A DNA stretch of 42,611 bases from an uncultured Bacteroidia bacterium. GTDB taxonomy: Bacteria > Bacteroidota > Bacteroidia > Bacteroidales > UBA932. The notes below the pieces were generated by a model. That model worked only from the letters and a program-made list of their open reading frames with translations, was not told the origin of the DNA and did no database searches. A program made the position numbers and the translations under genes. Within the stretch, counting starts at the first letter, position 1. Every line of letters begins with the position of its first letter. Positions 1 to 7,748 of this stretch are shown piece after piece. Where the stretch lies: positions 1 through 42,611 of the forward strand of contig CACWLD010000019.1 of NCBI GenBank assembly GCA_902761655.1, read 5' to 3'.

Positions 1-74
1 CAGTGTTTATCGAAGACGGAACATTCTATCTGCGCCCCCATATCGGTAAGTTTTTGTGCCAAACGGCCTTTTTC

Positions 75-114
75 TTGGCACACGCTGGCACACGTGTGCC
101 ACGCTGTGTGCCAA
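75..114. repeat. Imperfect palindrome beside mnmE
   Basis: A roughly 40-bp inverted repeat centred on CACGTG. The outer arms TTGGCACAC and GTGTGCCAA and inner GGCACAC/GTGTGCC pair around unequal 3- and 5-nt spacers. The left TTGGCAC can alternatively pair with GTGCCAA at 56-62. Such nested pairing suits a protein-binding or recombination site, or a structured transcript end. It lies 145 bp beyond the mnmE stop codon. Confidence 0.5.
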
Positions 115-122
115 AGCGCCCT

Positions 123-142
123 CTAGCTCAAACTAGCTCAAA
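123..142. repeat. Tandem 10-bp repeat, two copies
   Basis: CTAGCTCAAA occurs twice head to tail. Related CTAG plus TCAA words recur nearby in both orientations (around 161-167 and 198-209). This could be a cluster of binding sites for a recombinase or regulator; function is not shown. Confidence 0.45.
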
Positions 143-190
143 CTTAACCGACCTCAAGTCGAACTAGCAATGAACCCTTTTCGGATTATG

Positions 191-216
191 AATTTCAGCT
201 AGTTTCAACTGAAATT
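191..216. terminator. Hairpin downstream of mnmE
   Basis: Arms AATTTCAG (191-198) and CTGAAATT (209-216) pair perfectly around a 10-nt loop. The hairpin lies 43 bp past the mnmE stop on the minus strand. It lacks a clear U-run, so a termination role is a guess; it may belong to the repeat cluster. Confidence 0.3.
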
Positions 217-258
217 AGTTAAAGTTGAACTTTAGTCAGAAAGTCGTAACTAATTGAT

Positions 259-1692
259 TTACTTGCCGATGCAGAAGTGGGAGAAGATTTGGGAGAGGAC
301 TTCGTCGGTGGTGAATTCGCCGGTGATGGCGCCAAGGTGGGAGAGGGCGGAGCGGAGGTCCTGGGCGATGAGTTCGGTTGAGAGGGTGGTGTCAAGGGCC
401 TTGCGGACTGCCGTGAGATCTTGGAGTGCGGCTGTCAGTTCGGAGTAGTGGCGGGCGTTGGAAACAAGGACGGAAGAGGAGGCGTCAACCCTGTCTGACT
501 GGGTTATTTCAAGCATTTTTTTGAGTTCTGGGATGCCTTTTCCCGTCAAAGCGCTGATTTGGATAAATGGAGAGGTAACTTGTTGGTTTTCAATTGATGA
601 AACAATATTGCATATATTGTTAACATTTTTGTTAACCCCCATAATATCGGCTTTGTTGCCCACAAAAATCAACTTTTGGGTGGTCAGGTCGACTGATGAT
701 TTGATGACGTCTGCATCAGCCTTGATGCGGTCTATTGGAAGGCTCAGATCGAGTACTGCAAGGACAATGTCGGCCTGGGAAATCTTCTTGAAAGTGCGCT
801 CGATTCCCAGCTTCTCTATGGTCTCCTCAGCGTCGCGGATTCCCGCGGTGTCTATGAAGCGGAAAAGGGTGGAGCCAATGGTCATTGTCTCTTCCACGGT
901 GTCGCGGGTTGTGCCGGCAATGTCGGAGACAATGGCGCGGTCTTCTCCGAGCAGCGCGTTGAGCAAAGTGCTCTTGCCGGAATTGACGGCTCCCACAATG
1001 GCAACGGGAACTCCGTTCTTTATGGCGTTGCCCAGGCGGAAGGTTCCGGCAAGGGATTTGATCAAAGCGCAGGCATCGTCTGTGAGGCGCTTGAGCTCTG
1101 TACGGTCCGCAAATTGGACATCTTCCTCTGAGAAGTCCAGTTCAAGCTCCATAAGTGAGGTGATTTCCAATAACTTAGAGCGCATCTTCTGAAGTTCTTC
1201 TGAATATCCGCCCCTGAGTTGGTTTACGGCTATCCTGTGAGCGGCCTGGCTACCGGAGGCAATCAGGTCTGCGACGGCTTCGCTCTGGGCAAGGTCCATC
1301 TTGCCGTTGACGAAAGCTCGCTTTGTGAACTCTCCGGGTTCTGCTGCTCTTGCGCCAGCTTCAATAAGCAGAAACATAATGCGTTGCACTATGTAACTTG
1401 AAGCGTGACAGGATATCTCCACAGAGTCTTCTCCGGTATAGGAAAGGGGAGAGCGGAACACGGTGGCAAGCACCTGGTCCAGTTCCTCCGGGCCGTCATA
1501 GATGTAACCATAATGAACGGAATAGCCGGGAGCGTCTGTTATGGTTCCTTTCTTGAGGCGTATGACCTTGTCTGCAATGGCAAGGGCGTCGGGGCCGGAG
1601 ACCCTGACAATAGAAACGGCCCCGGTGCCTGAAGAGGTAGCCGGGGCGCATATGGTTTCGTTGAAGGTATTAATAATCATAGGACTTTGCAT
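259..1692 (-). CDS. mnmE: tRNA uridine-5-carboxymethylaminomethyl modification GTPase MnmE
   Basis: MnmE works with MnmG to install carboxymethylaminomethyl groups on wobble U34 of certain tRNAs, using a formyl-tetrahydrofolate-derived carbon and GTP. The protein has 477 residues, close to the usual length. The N-terminal folate-binding domain covers about 1-120. The helical region is interrupted by the G domain, with GAVNSGKS at 234-241 (P-loop), TTRDT near 261-265, DTAG at 281-284 and NKAD at 346-349. It ends in CIGK, whose cysteine is the conserved catalytic-site residue. ATG at 1692 lies inside the end of rho; a second ATG at 1680 (MIINTF) is an equally good start, since family members usually begin about ten residues before TICA. 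Last gene of the lptD-rho-mnmE run. The 3' end of mnmE is a known integration site for SGI1-type islands in Gammaproteobacteria. Confidence 0.97.
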   Translation of the reverse strand: MQSPMIINTFNETICAPATSSGTGAVSIVRVSGPDALAIADKVIRLKKGTITDAPGYSVHYGYIYDGPEELDQVLATVFRSPLSYTGEDSVEISCHASSYIVQRIMFLLIEAGARAAEPGEFTKRAFVNGKMDLAQSEAVADLIASGSQAAHRIAVNQLRGGYSEELQKMRSKLLEITSLMELELDFSEEDVQFADRTELKRLTDDACALIKSLAGTFRLGNAIKNGVPVAIVGAVNSGKSTLLNALLGEDRAIVSDIAGTTRDTVEETMTIGSTLFRFIDTAGIRDAEETIEKLGIERTFKKISQADIVLAVLDLSLPIDRIKADADVIKSSVDLTTQKLIFVGNKADIMGVNKNVNNICNIVSSIENQQVTSPFIQISALTGKGIPELKKMLEITQSDRVDASSSVLVSNARHYSELTAALQDLTAVRKALDTTLSTELIAQDLRSALSHLGAITGEFTTDEVLSQIFSHFCIGK

Positions 1693-3406
1693 CCCTTGGG
1701 GATACCTTGCTCATATTGTCCAGGAGGTCTTCGTTGGTCTTGTACTCGTCCATAAGGTTGAGCATAAAGTTCATAGCCTCTATAGGGTTCATATCGGCAA
1801 GTATCTTGCGCAGGATCCAGATCCTGTTTGCGGTTCCCTTGGGGTAGAGTAGGTCGTCCCTGCGGGTTCCGGAAAGGAGAATGTTGACGGCAGGGAAGAT
1901 GCGCCTGTTGCTCAGGGCCCTGTCCATCTGGACTTCGCTGTTGCCGGTGCCGCGGAATTCCTCAAGGATGACTTCTTCCATCTTGGAGCCTGTCTCGATA
2001 AGAGCGGTGGCGATGATGGTGAGTGAACCGCCGCCTTCTATGTTGCGCGCTGCGCCGAAGAAACGCTTTGGCTTCTGGAGAGCGTTGGCGTCGACTCCAC
2101 CGGTGAGCACCTTACCCGATGCGGGCTGTACGGTGTTGTATGCACGTGCGAGCCTGGTGATGGAATCAAGGAAGATGACTACGTCGTGGCCGCACTCTAC
2201 CAGCCTGCGGGCTTTCTCGAGCACCATATTGGCAACCTTGACGTGCCTTTCTGCAGGCTCGTCGAAGGTGGAGGCGATGACCTCGGCCTTTACGCTGCGC
2301 TCCATATCGGTAACCTCTTCAGGGCGCTCGTCAATTAGGAGGACTATCTCGTAAACCTCCGGATGGTTGTCTGCGATGGCGTTTGCCAGGGACTTCAGGA
2401 GCATAGTTTTTCCACTCTTAGGAGGGGAGAGGAGCATCATTCGCTGCCCCTTGCCTATGGGCGCGAAGAGATCCACTATGCGGCAGGAGATGTCAGAATT
2501 GTGGCCCCTGCCCAGGAGGTTGAACTTCTCCTCAGGGAAAAGAGGGGTGAGGAAGTCGAATGGAACGCGGTCGCGGATGTATTCCGGGGTGCGTCCGTTG
2601 ATATATTTGATGCGTACCAGCGGGAAATATTTGTCTCCTTCCTTTGGAGGGCGTATTTCTCCGGTTACGGTATCGCCGGACTTGAGCGCATTGCTGCGGA
2701 TCTGGCCCTGGGAGACGTAAATGTCGTCAGGGGAGTTGAGGTAATTATAGTCCGAAGAGCGGAGGAAACCGTATCCGTCAGGCATTATTTCAAGGACTCC
2801 GGTGGCCTCTACGGTGCCCTCGAACTCTACGGGAGAAGGTCTCTGAGGTTGAGGCTGAGGCTGGGGCCTTGGCTGCTGTTGTTGCGGCTGATTCTGCTGC
2901 TGGGGCTGAACCTGAGGCTTCTGCTCCGGGGCAGGTTTTGCGGCCTCGGCGGGCTGCTGCTCCTGAGCCTGCGGAGCGGCTGGCTTGCCGGCCTTGGCCG
3001 GCTTGCGCCCGCGCTTCTTGGGCTCCGCCGGAGCTGCCTCTTTGGGGGCCGTTTCAGGCGCTTCCTGAGGCGCCGGGGACTCCGGCGCAGGCTGAGCCTT
3101 CACGGCCGCCTTACGGCCGCGTTTCTTGGGTTCCTGGGCCTTTTCGGGCGCGGGGACGGAAGCAGGGGCCGCATCGGCCTTTGCAGGAGCGTTGTCCTGC
3201 GCGGCCGCCTTGGCCGCGGGCTTCCTGCCCACCCGCTTCTTTGGCTTTGGAAGCGGCGTGGCGGCCTCGGCCCTGGCCTCGGCATCCAGAATCTCAAATG
3301 CTATATTTTCTGATGAAGTTTTTTTAGTAACCTTGATATTAAGGTCCTTAGCGATGGATTCGAGCTGTTCACGGCTCATTTTATCCAGTTCGAATAAAGT
3401 ATGCAT
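1670..3406 (-). CDS. rho: Transcription termination factor Rho, with long disordered linker
   Basis: Hexameric RNA helicase that ends transcription of untranslated RNA. I start it at the ATG at 3406; the frame extends to a GTG at 3436, but [10 protein letters not shown] fits the family better. Length 578 residues, much longer than the roughly 420 of E. coli Rho. Order: N-terminal Rho_N helical part (1-45), a low-complexity Ala/Pro/Lys/Gln linker (about 46-195) with several KKRGRK-like basic motifs and a Q/P-rich end, the OB-fold RNA-binding domain (about 197-275, with DGYGFLRS), then the RecA-like ATPase domain with PPKSGKTML near 328-336 and [11 protein letters not shown] long intrinsically disordered insert is known in Bacteroides Rho and has been linked to phase separation. 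The 3' end overlaps mnmE by 23 bp, or 11 bp if the later mnmE start is used. Confidence 0.97.
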   Translation of the reverse strand: MHTLFELDKMSREQLESIAKDLNIKVTKKTSSENIAFEILDAEARAEAATPLPKPKKRVGRKPAAKAAAQDNAPAKADAAPASVPAPEKAQEPKKRGRKAAVKAQPAPESPAPQEAPETAPKEAAPAEPKKRGRKPAKAGKPAAPQAQEQQPAEAAKPAPEQKPQVQPQQQNQPQQQQPRPQPQPQPQRPSPVEFEGTVEATGVLEIMPDGYGFLRSSDYNYLNSPDDIYVSQGQIRSNALKSGDTVTGEIRPPKEGDKYFPLVRIKYINGRTPEYIRDRVPFDFLTPLFPEEKFNLLGRGHNSDISCRIVDLFAPIGKGQRMMLLSPPKSGKTMLLKSLANAIADNHPEVYEIVLLIDERPEEVTDMERSVKAEVIASTFDEPAERHVKVANMVLEKARRLVECGHDVVIFLDSITRLARAYNTVQPASGKVLTGGVDANALQKPKRFFGAARNIEGGGSLTIIATALIETGSKMEEVILEEFRGTGNSEVQMDRALSNRRIFPAVNILLSGTRRDDLLYPKGTANRIWILRKILADMNPIEAMNFMLNLMDEYKTNEDLLDNMSKVSPRDAKSYDY

Positions 3407-3468
3407 AAAATAGTTTGGGATTCTTGCACAAGACACGTAAATATGTCACGCAAGTGTTTTGACGGGCA

Positions 3469-3476
3469 CAAAGATA
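3469..3476 (-). promoter_or_regulatory. Putative rho promoter, -7 element
   Basis: On the minus strand this reads TATCTTTG, a full match to the Bacteroides TAnnTTTG -7 consensus, about 60 nt upstream of the chosen rho ATG. No TTTG -33 element stands at the expected distance. Inference from motif only. Confidence 0.35.
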
Positions 3477-3487
3477 GGGAAATACTT

Positions 3488-6196
3488 TTAATTATCCCAG
3501 AAACTGCTGCTCTTTTTGTACCTGAGGATATCTGCAAGGGCGGATGCATTGGCCGATATCCTGAAACTGTAGGACTGCCACTGTCCGGTAGGCACCCAGG
3601 ACACCGCAATGTTGAAGCAGTGCAGGTCGTATGTGAAATTTAGGCTTGACGTAGTGATCCTGCGGGCTATGAAATCGAATCCCGAATTGGCGGTCATAGA
3701 CATTCGCGGGGTCAGCTGGAGATTTCCGCTAAGGGAAACCGTTCCGGAGAAATTATGCCTGGTCACCAGCTGGTCGTTCTCCCTACCATAAGACCTGTTG
3801 TAGCCAAATGAGAAACTGGCATTGAGGTTCCAGGGGGAGTCCGGATTCATATAGTACAGCCATCCTCCCGGGATATACTCTCCCGTCACGGGATGGTAGA
3901 ACACCTGCTGATATGCCAGCGTACTTCCGCTTCCCATATCGTTGCCTTCCGTTCCGTCATTGCCATTGAACGAACCCTTGCCCTGGAATGAATATGAGAA
4001 CGACAGGTTGGCGCTGTTCACGCGGACCGGATGGAGCAATCCTTCCTTAACAATGTTGAATGTGTTGCAGCGCCTTCCGTTCTCATCCACGGCATAAGGG
4101 TCCATTGACGCGTTCAGGTTGAGCGTCAGTTTCTGGAATATTGTGGTGGTGAGGCTTGCGCTAATCATATTCATCTTGAGCGAATCCGCAAGCAGGTTGA
4201 TTCCCGTATTGAAAGTCAGCTGGTCTATGATCTTCACCTTCTTGGTACCCGTACCGGTGGTATCCGCAGTATCACGGACCTTGGCCTCTATGTTATTGCC
4301 TATGCTGATGTTCATTGAGGCGCTCTTACCCTTTCCCGGGGCCGCATTCATCTGGCCTTCGTATATATTGTACGAATAGGACTTCTGCACACCGTTCTTG
4401 TCTACATATTCCAGCGTCCTCCATCCATTGGCGTATGTTCCCAGTTCCGGCGCCACGCTGAGCGAGACGGAAGGGGAGATCACGTGCCTGATGGCCTGCA
4501 GCTTCCCCCCGCGGCGCCCAAAGTTGAACATACCGTACAGGCGCGTATTTGCCGATATGCTTCCCGAATAACGCTGCGTTATACCAAAATGCCCGAACTG
4601 CGGCCCGTCAACCCGTATTGGAGCGTCCTTGTTGGGATCGTAATCTTCCGATTCCGGATCATATACGTATGACCTGGCCCTGAAGAACCAGTTCATTCCA
4701 TAACTGATGGTTGGGTTGATGTTGATATAATTGAACAGCGTGAACGATGGCAGGCCGATGGAGAAGTTATGGGTCATACCGTTCTGGAAACGGTCATAGA
4801 ACCCGGGCTTCCCAAACTCGGATGCCTTGAAGCTGATCTTATTCTGGAGGGAGGTGTTGTATCCTATGGAAATCTTCTCGTAGATACGCTCCTTTCCAAC
4901 CCTGTTCTTTTGCTTGAAAGGGTATATGGTGCTCATTGAGAAGGAAATGTTAGGCAGGGTGAAGGTATATGAACTGTCCCTTGAGTTCTGGCTATGCAAT
5001 GCGTTGATGGACAGATTGAAACGTCCATCCCAATTCTTTGAGTACGAGATGGATGACGATATCTGGTTCTGCAGCGCCTCGTCCACAGACCTGGAGTTGT
5101 ACCTGCTGTTGGAAGGGCTGGAGAAGTTCACCGATGCGCTGAAGTTGGTACCCGGGCGCGCCTTGGCATCCTGGGCGTGCGTCCACCTCACGCTGAAGTT
5201 GCTGGTTTGGAAGAAATCTGGGCTGTCCTTCTCTCCGGTCTGGTCGTGTGAGTAAGTGAAAGACACACCTCCGTTGAACTTGTAATTGACCTTGTATCTG
5301 GAATTCACGTCCACCGACCAGGATCCCAGGGTATAGACGCTTCCGGTAAGGGAAAGGTCAAAATACTGTCCAAGAACCAGATAGATACCCGCATCCCTCA
5401 TATAGAAGCCACGGGATTTCTCTTCGCCGAAGGTAGGCGTCAGGAGTCCTGTGCTCCGCTCTGGATTGGGAGGGATGAAGCCGAAGGGTATCACCAGCGG
5501 CAGCGGAACGCCTCCCAGCACCATCCACGCAGGGCCGAACACCGTTTTCTGGTTAGGGTCCGTTATGACCTTTGCGGAAGACATCTTCATATAATAGTGA
5601 GGCTCCTCCAGGTCGCAGACCGTATATATGCCTCCCATCATATTGATGGAGCGGTCCGGATTCATCTGGATGCGGTCTCCGCGTATCTCTCCCTCGCTGT
5701 CATTTGTCACCATATTGGTGATATATGCCTTTTGGGTATTGAAATTGTAATGTACTTCTTCCATATCGTATACGGAAGAACCCTGGGTCATCTGAGGCCG
5801 GCCTTTCCATTCTCCGGACAGGGTGTCCAGCGTTCCCCGGGCATATACGATGCCGGTATCCATATCATATTCCATATAGTCGGAAGTGATGGACACGTTT
5901 TCATACTGGACGGTGACTCCTCCGTAATAATATATCAGTCTCCTTCCTCCGGTGAAAACCTCCACTATGGAATCTCCGGCCGATGTAAAGGCGGGAGCCT
6001 TGAGCGAACTCTTTTCCAGCAGCGCGAGCGAATCCGCGCGGGCCGTGGAATCGATCACGGCCAGCATCGTGGAGTCCTGGGAGGGGAGGATATCTTCCTG
6101 TTCTTCTCTGACTACTTCCTGCGCAGAGGCGGAAAAGGCGGCCGCAAAGAACACGGACAGGGAGATAAAAATATATTTTAGATACTTTAAAGTCAA
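3488..6196 (-). CDS. lptD: LptD-like LPS-assembly outer-membrane protein
   Basis: In the family, LptD is the outer-membrane barrel that inserts lipopolysaccharide into the outer leaflet, fed by the periplasmic Lpt bridge. The 902-residue product starts with a signal peptide (MTLKYLKY, hydrophobic core, ending near ASAQ at 23-26). Residues about 75-230 form an OstA/LptA-like beta-jellyroll region (YYYGGVTVQYENV, DYMEYD, RGDRIQMN). The rest is a large, aromatic-rich beta-barrel with many alternating strands (for example FSMSTIYPF and SFRISANAS near the end). It shows the Bacteroidetes form of the family, so the exact assignment rests on overall layout. First gene of a minus-strand run into rho (81 bp gap) and divergent from the cell-wall amidase. 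Confidence 0.85.
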   Translation of the reverse strand: MTLKYLKYIFISLSVFFAAAFSASAQEVVREEQEDILPSQDSTMLAVIDSTARADSLALLEKSSLKAPAFTSAGDSIVEVFTGGRRLIYYYGGVTVQYENVSITSDYMEYDMDTGIVYARGTLDTLSGEWKGRPQMTQGSSVYDMEEVHYNFNTQKAYITNMVTNDSEGEIRGDRIQMNPDRSINMMGGIYTVCDLEEPHYYMKMSSAKVITDPNQKTVFGPAWMVLGGVPLPLVIPFGFIPPNPERSTGLLTPTFGEEKSRGFYMRDAGIYLVLGQYFDLSLTGSVYTLGSWSVDVNSRYKVNYKFNGGVSFTYSHDQTGEKDSPDFFQTSNFSVRWTHAQDAKARPGTNFSASVNFSSPSNSRYNSRSVDEALQNQISSSISYSKNWDGRFNLSINALHSQNSRDSSYTFTLPNISFSMSTIYPFKQKNRVGKERIYEKISIGYNTSLQNKISFKASEFGKPGFYDRFQNGMTHNFSIGLPSFTLFNYININPTISYGMNWFFRARSYVYDPESEDYDPNKDAPIRVDGPQFGHFGITQRYSGSISANTRLYGMFNFGRRGGKLQAIRHVISPSVSLSVAPELGTYANGWRTLEYVDKNGVQKSYSYNIYEGQMNAAPGKGKSASMNISIGNNIEAKVRDTADTTGTGTKKVKIIDQLTFNTGINLLADSLKMNMISASLTTTIFQKLTLNLNASMDPYAVDENGRRCNTFNIVKEGLLHPVRVNSANLSFSYSFQGKGSFNGNDGTEGNDMGSGSTLAYQQVFYHPVTGEYIPGGWLYYMNPDSPWNLNASFSFGYNRSYGRENDQLVTRHNFSGTVSLSGNLQLTPRMSMTANSGFDFIARRITTSSLNFTYDLHCFNIAVSWVPTGQWQSYSFRISANASALADILRYKKSSSFWDN

Positions 6197-6205
6197 TTTT
6201 TTGCC

Positions 6206-6213
6206 TAAATTTG
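6206..6213 (+). promoter_or_regulatory. Putative amidase promoter, -7 element
   Basis: TAAATTTG fits the Bacteroides -7 consensus TAnnTTTG exactly and ends 24 nt before the amidase ATG at 6238. The -33 element is not convincing. The 41-bp gap also holds the lptD -7 box on the other strand. Confidence 0.45.
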
Positions 6214-6219
6214 CGAATA

Positions 6220-6227
6220 CAAAATTA
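6220..6227 (-). promoter_or_regulatory. Putative lptD promoter, -7 element
   Basis: Minus-strand TAATTTTG, an exact TAnnTTTG match, 23 nt upstream of the lptD ATG. With the amidase box it makes an overlapping back-to-back promoter pair for two envelope genes. Confidence 0.45.
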
Positions 6228-6237
6228 ATACAATTTT

Positions 6238-7452
6238 ATGAATTTGAGACGCGCCGTTTTACTTCTTGCAACATTGGCCATCTTAGGTGCGGCACACGCC
6301 CAGAGCACAACTGACCTCAGGCTAAATACTATAGTCATTGATCCGGGCCACGGCGGCAAGGATCCGGGATGCGTAAGCCAGGACAAACGCACGCAGGAAA
6401 AGGACCTCACGCTTGCCATTTCCCAGAAACTGGCTCAGAAAATCAGGAAAAAGTATCCTGAGATGAAAGTCCTTCTCACAAGGGAGAAAGACGTCTTCGT
6501 AGCCCTGAGGGACCGCGCGCAATTCGCCACCAAGAACAATGCCAATCTGTTCATATCAGTACATATAAACGCGGCCACAAACCGCTCCGCAAACGGATTC
6601 GCGGCATACATACTAGGACAGTCCTCAAACAAGAATACAGACACCTACGCTTTCAATATGGACGTGGTCACCAGGGAGAACTCCGTGATCTACCTTGAGG
6701 ACGACACCACCGTCTACGGGGACCTCAACGACAATTCCCCGGAGGCCCAGATAATGTCCCAGTTCCTTTACAACGCCTTCAGGGAGCAGTCCCTTGGCTT
6801 TGCGGAAACCGTAAACAACCGTATGAAGGCCCCCTTCAAGCACAGCTACGGCGTGCAGCAGGCCAACTTCCAGGTCCTTCGCGAAGCCTCAATGCCCGCA
6901 GTCCTGCTGGAGTTGGGCTTCATCTCCAACACCTCGGACCTCAGCCTGCTCCGCTCGGACAAGAGCCTTGACCAGATGGCGGAAAACGTCTACCAGGCCT
7001 TTGTGGAATACAAGACCTCCTATGACGCCAGCGTCACCATAACTCCGGGAGCCAACCGCCCCGTTGCCCAGGCTCAGCCGGCGCCGCAACCCCAGGACGA
7101 GCCCCGCATCGTCCCCAGGGTGGAGGATCCCTCTCCGCAGCCTCAGGCCCAGCCCAAGCAGGACGGTCCAACCTTCACCCCTCCGGCACCTCCACAGCAG
7201 CCTCAGGCCGCTCCCGCTGCTGAAGAGCTTTACGGAGTCCAGGTGCTGGCGTCCTCACGTCTTATGAAGGACAACGATCCGTACTTCCTAGGATACGAGG
7301 TGACTAGGATCCAGACGGGAAATCTTTATAAGTATATAATTGGTGTTTCCAATGACCTTTCAGAGGCCAGAAGAGTGTACAGCATAATTAGGCAAAAGTA
7401 TAAGGACGCTTTTCTGGTAGTAGTCAAGGACGGCTCTGCAAATCGGCTCTAG
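6238..7452 (+). CDS. N-acetylmuramoyl-L-alanine amidase with SPOR-like domain
   Basis: Zinc amidase (Amidase_3/AmiC type) expected to cut the bond between MurNAc and the stem peptide of peptidoglycan in the periplasm. 404 residues. Signal peptide 1-22 (cleavage after AHA). Catalytic domain about 30-255: zinc-binding H38 in IDPGHGGKDPG, E54 in RTQEKD, H109 in SVHINAA and the catalytic glutamate E225 in LLELGFISN. A Pro/Gln-rich linker (about 270-330) leads to a C-terminal SPOR-like domain (about 333-400; GVQVLASSR ... GNLYKYIIG), a fold that binds denuded glycan at division sites in other bacteria. Role in cell separation is inferred. The gene shares a divergent promoter region with lptD; 296 bp separate it from the dnaA start. 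Confidence 0.93.
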   Translation: MNLRRAVLLLATLAILGAAHAQSTTDLRLNTIVIDPGHGGKDPGCVSQDKRTQEKDLTLAISQKLAQKIRKKYPEMKVLLTREKDVFVALRDRAQFATKNNANLFISVHINAATNRSANGFAAYILGQSSNKNTDTYAFNMDVVTRENSVIYLEDDTTVYGDLNDNSPEAQIMSQFLYNAFREQSLGFAETVNNRMKAPFKHSYGVQQANFQVLREASMPAVLLELGFISNTSDLSLLRSDKSLDQMAENVYQAFVEYKTSYDASVTITPGANRPVAQAQPAPQPQDEPRIVPRVEDPSPQPQAQPKQDGPTFTPPAPPQQPQAAPAAEELYGVQVLASSRLMKDNDPYFLGYEVTRIQTGNLYKYIIGVSNDLSEARRVYSIIRQKYKDAFLVVVKDGSANRL

Positions 7453-7748
7453 GGCACACTCAGACAAAGGGTTACAAGGGTTTGGCTAATTTGGAATTAT
7501 TCCAGATTGAAGATATTGTTGCAGTGCGATTAATCCCTAACCTCATTTTGTAACTGATTGATTTTAAGATAGCTAGAAAACAAACGTTTTTACCTTTCCG
7601 TATCTTTTATTTACGAATAAAAAAACTTCTATACAATAGAAAAAAATATTTTTTATAAGATTTTTTTCATCCATTTTTGCACTTGGAAACGGGGACGGTA
7701 AAATCCCTGTTTTTATGTCAATATAAGAAAGCAAGCCAATATTCACTA
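7453..7748. other. AT-rich intergenic region upstream of dnaA
   Basis: A 296-bp gap. The first 100 bp show only a weak palindrome, GGAATTATTCC at 7493-7503. The second half is strongly A/T-rich with runs of A and T, and ends in a terminator-like hairpin just before dnaA. I searched for DnaA boxes (TTATCCACA and close forms) on both strands and saw none, so there is no support for an origin here. A weak -7-like CATTTTTG (7672-7679) is the best promoter candidate. Confidence 0.5.
7687..7714 (+). terminator. Terminator-like hairpin in the dnaA leader
   Basis: AAACGGGGA (7687-7695) pairs with TCCCTGTTT (7704-7712), nine pairs including one G-U, around an 8-nt loop, followed by further T residues. 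It sits 34 nt before the dnaA ATG at 7749. It looks like an intrinsic terminator or an attenuator for dnaA; which of the two cannot be told from sequence. Confidence 0.4.

Larger units (their letters stand above)
3..167 (+). other. Possible 3' end of a gene entering from the left edge
   Basis: An open frame runs from the window edge to a TAG at 165-167 (54 codons). Its first part, including FYLRPHIGK at about residues 8-16, looks protein-like. The second half runs through a palindrome and a tandem repeat, so it may be only chance read-through. I do not recognise the product. It could be the tail of a gene belonging to an element beside mnmE, or not a gene at all. Confidence 0.2.

Noticed and set aside
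2363-3313. 316-codon plus-strand frame antisense to rho
   Set aside because: Low-complexity Leu/Arg/Gly sequence is the shadow of the Ala/Pro/Lys-rich Rho linker.
7453-7748. Replication origin upstream of dnaA
   Set aside because: No TTATCCACA-like boxes seen on either strand, and dnaA is often away from the origin in Bacteroidota. GC skew over the whole genome would decide.
7677-7748. Upstream ATG of dnaA adding 24 codons
   Set aside because: The added residues are not family-like and are read through a terminator-like hairpin.
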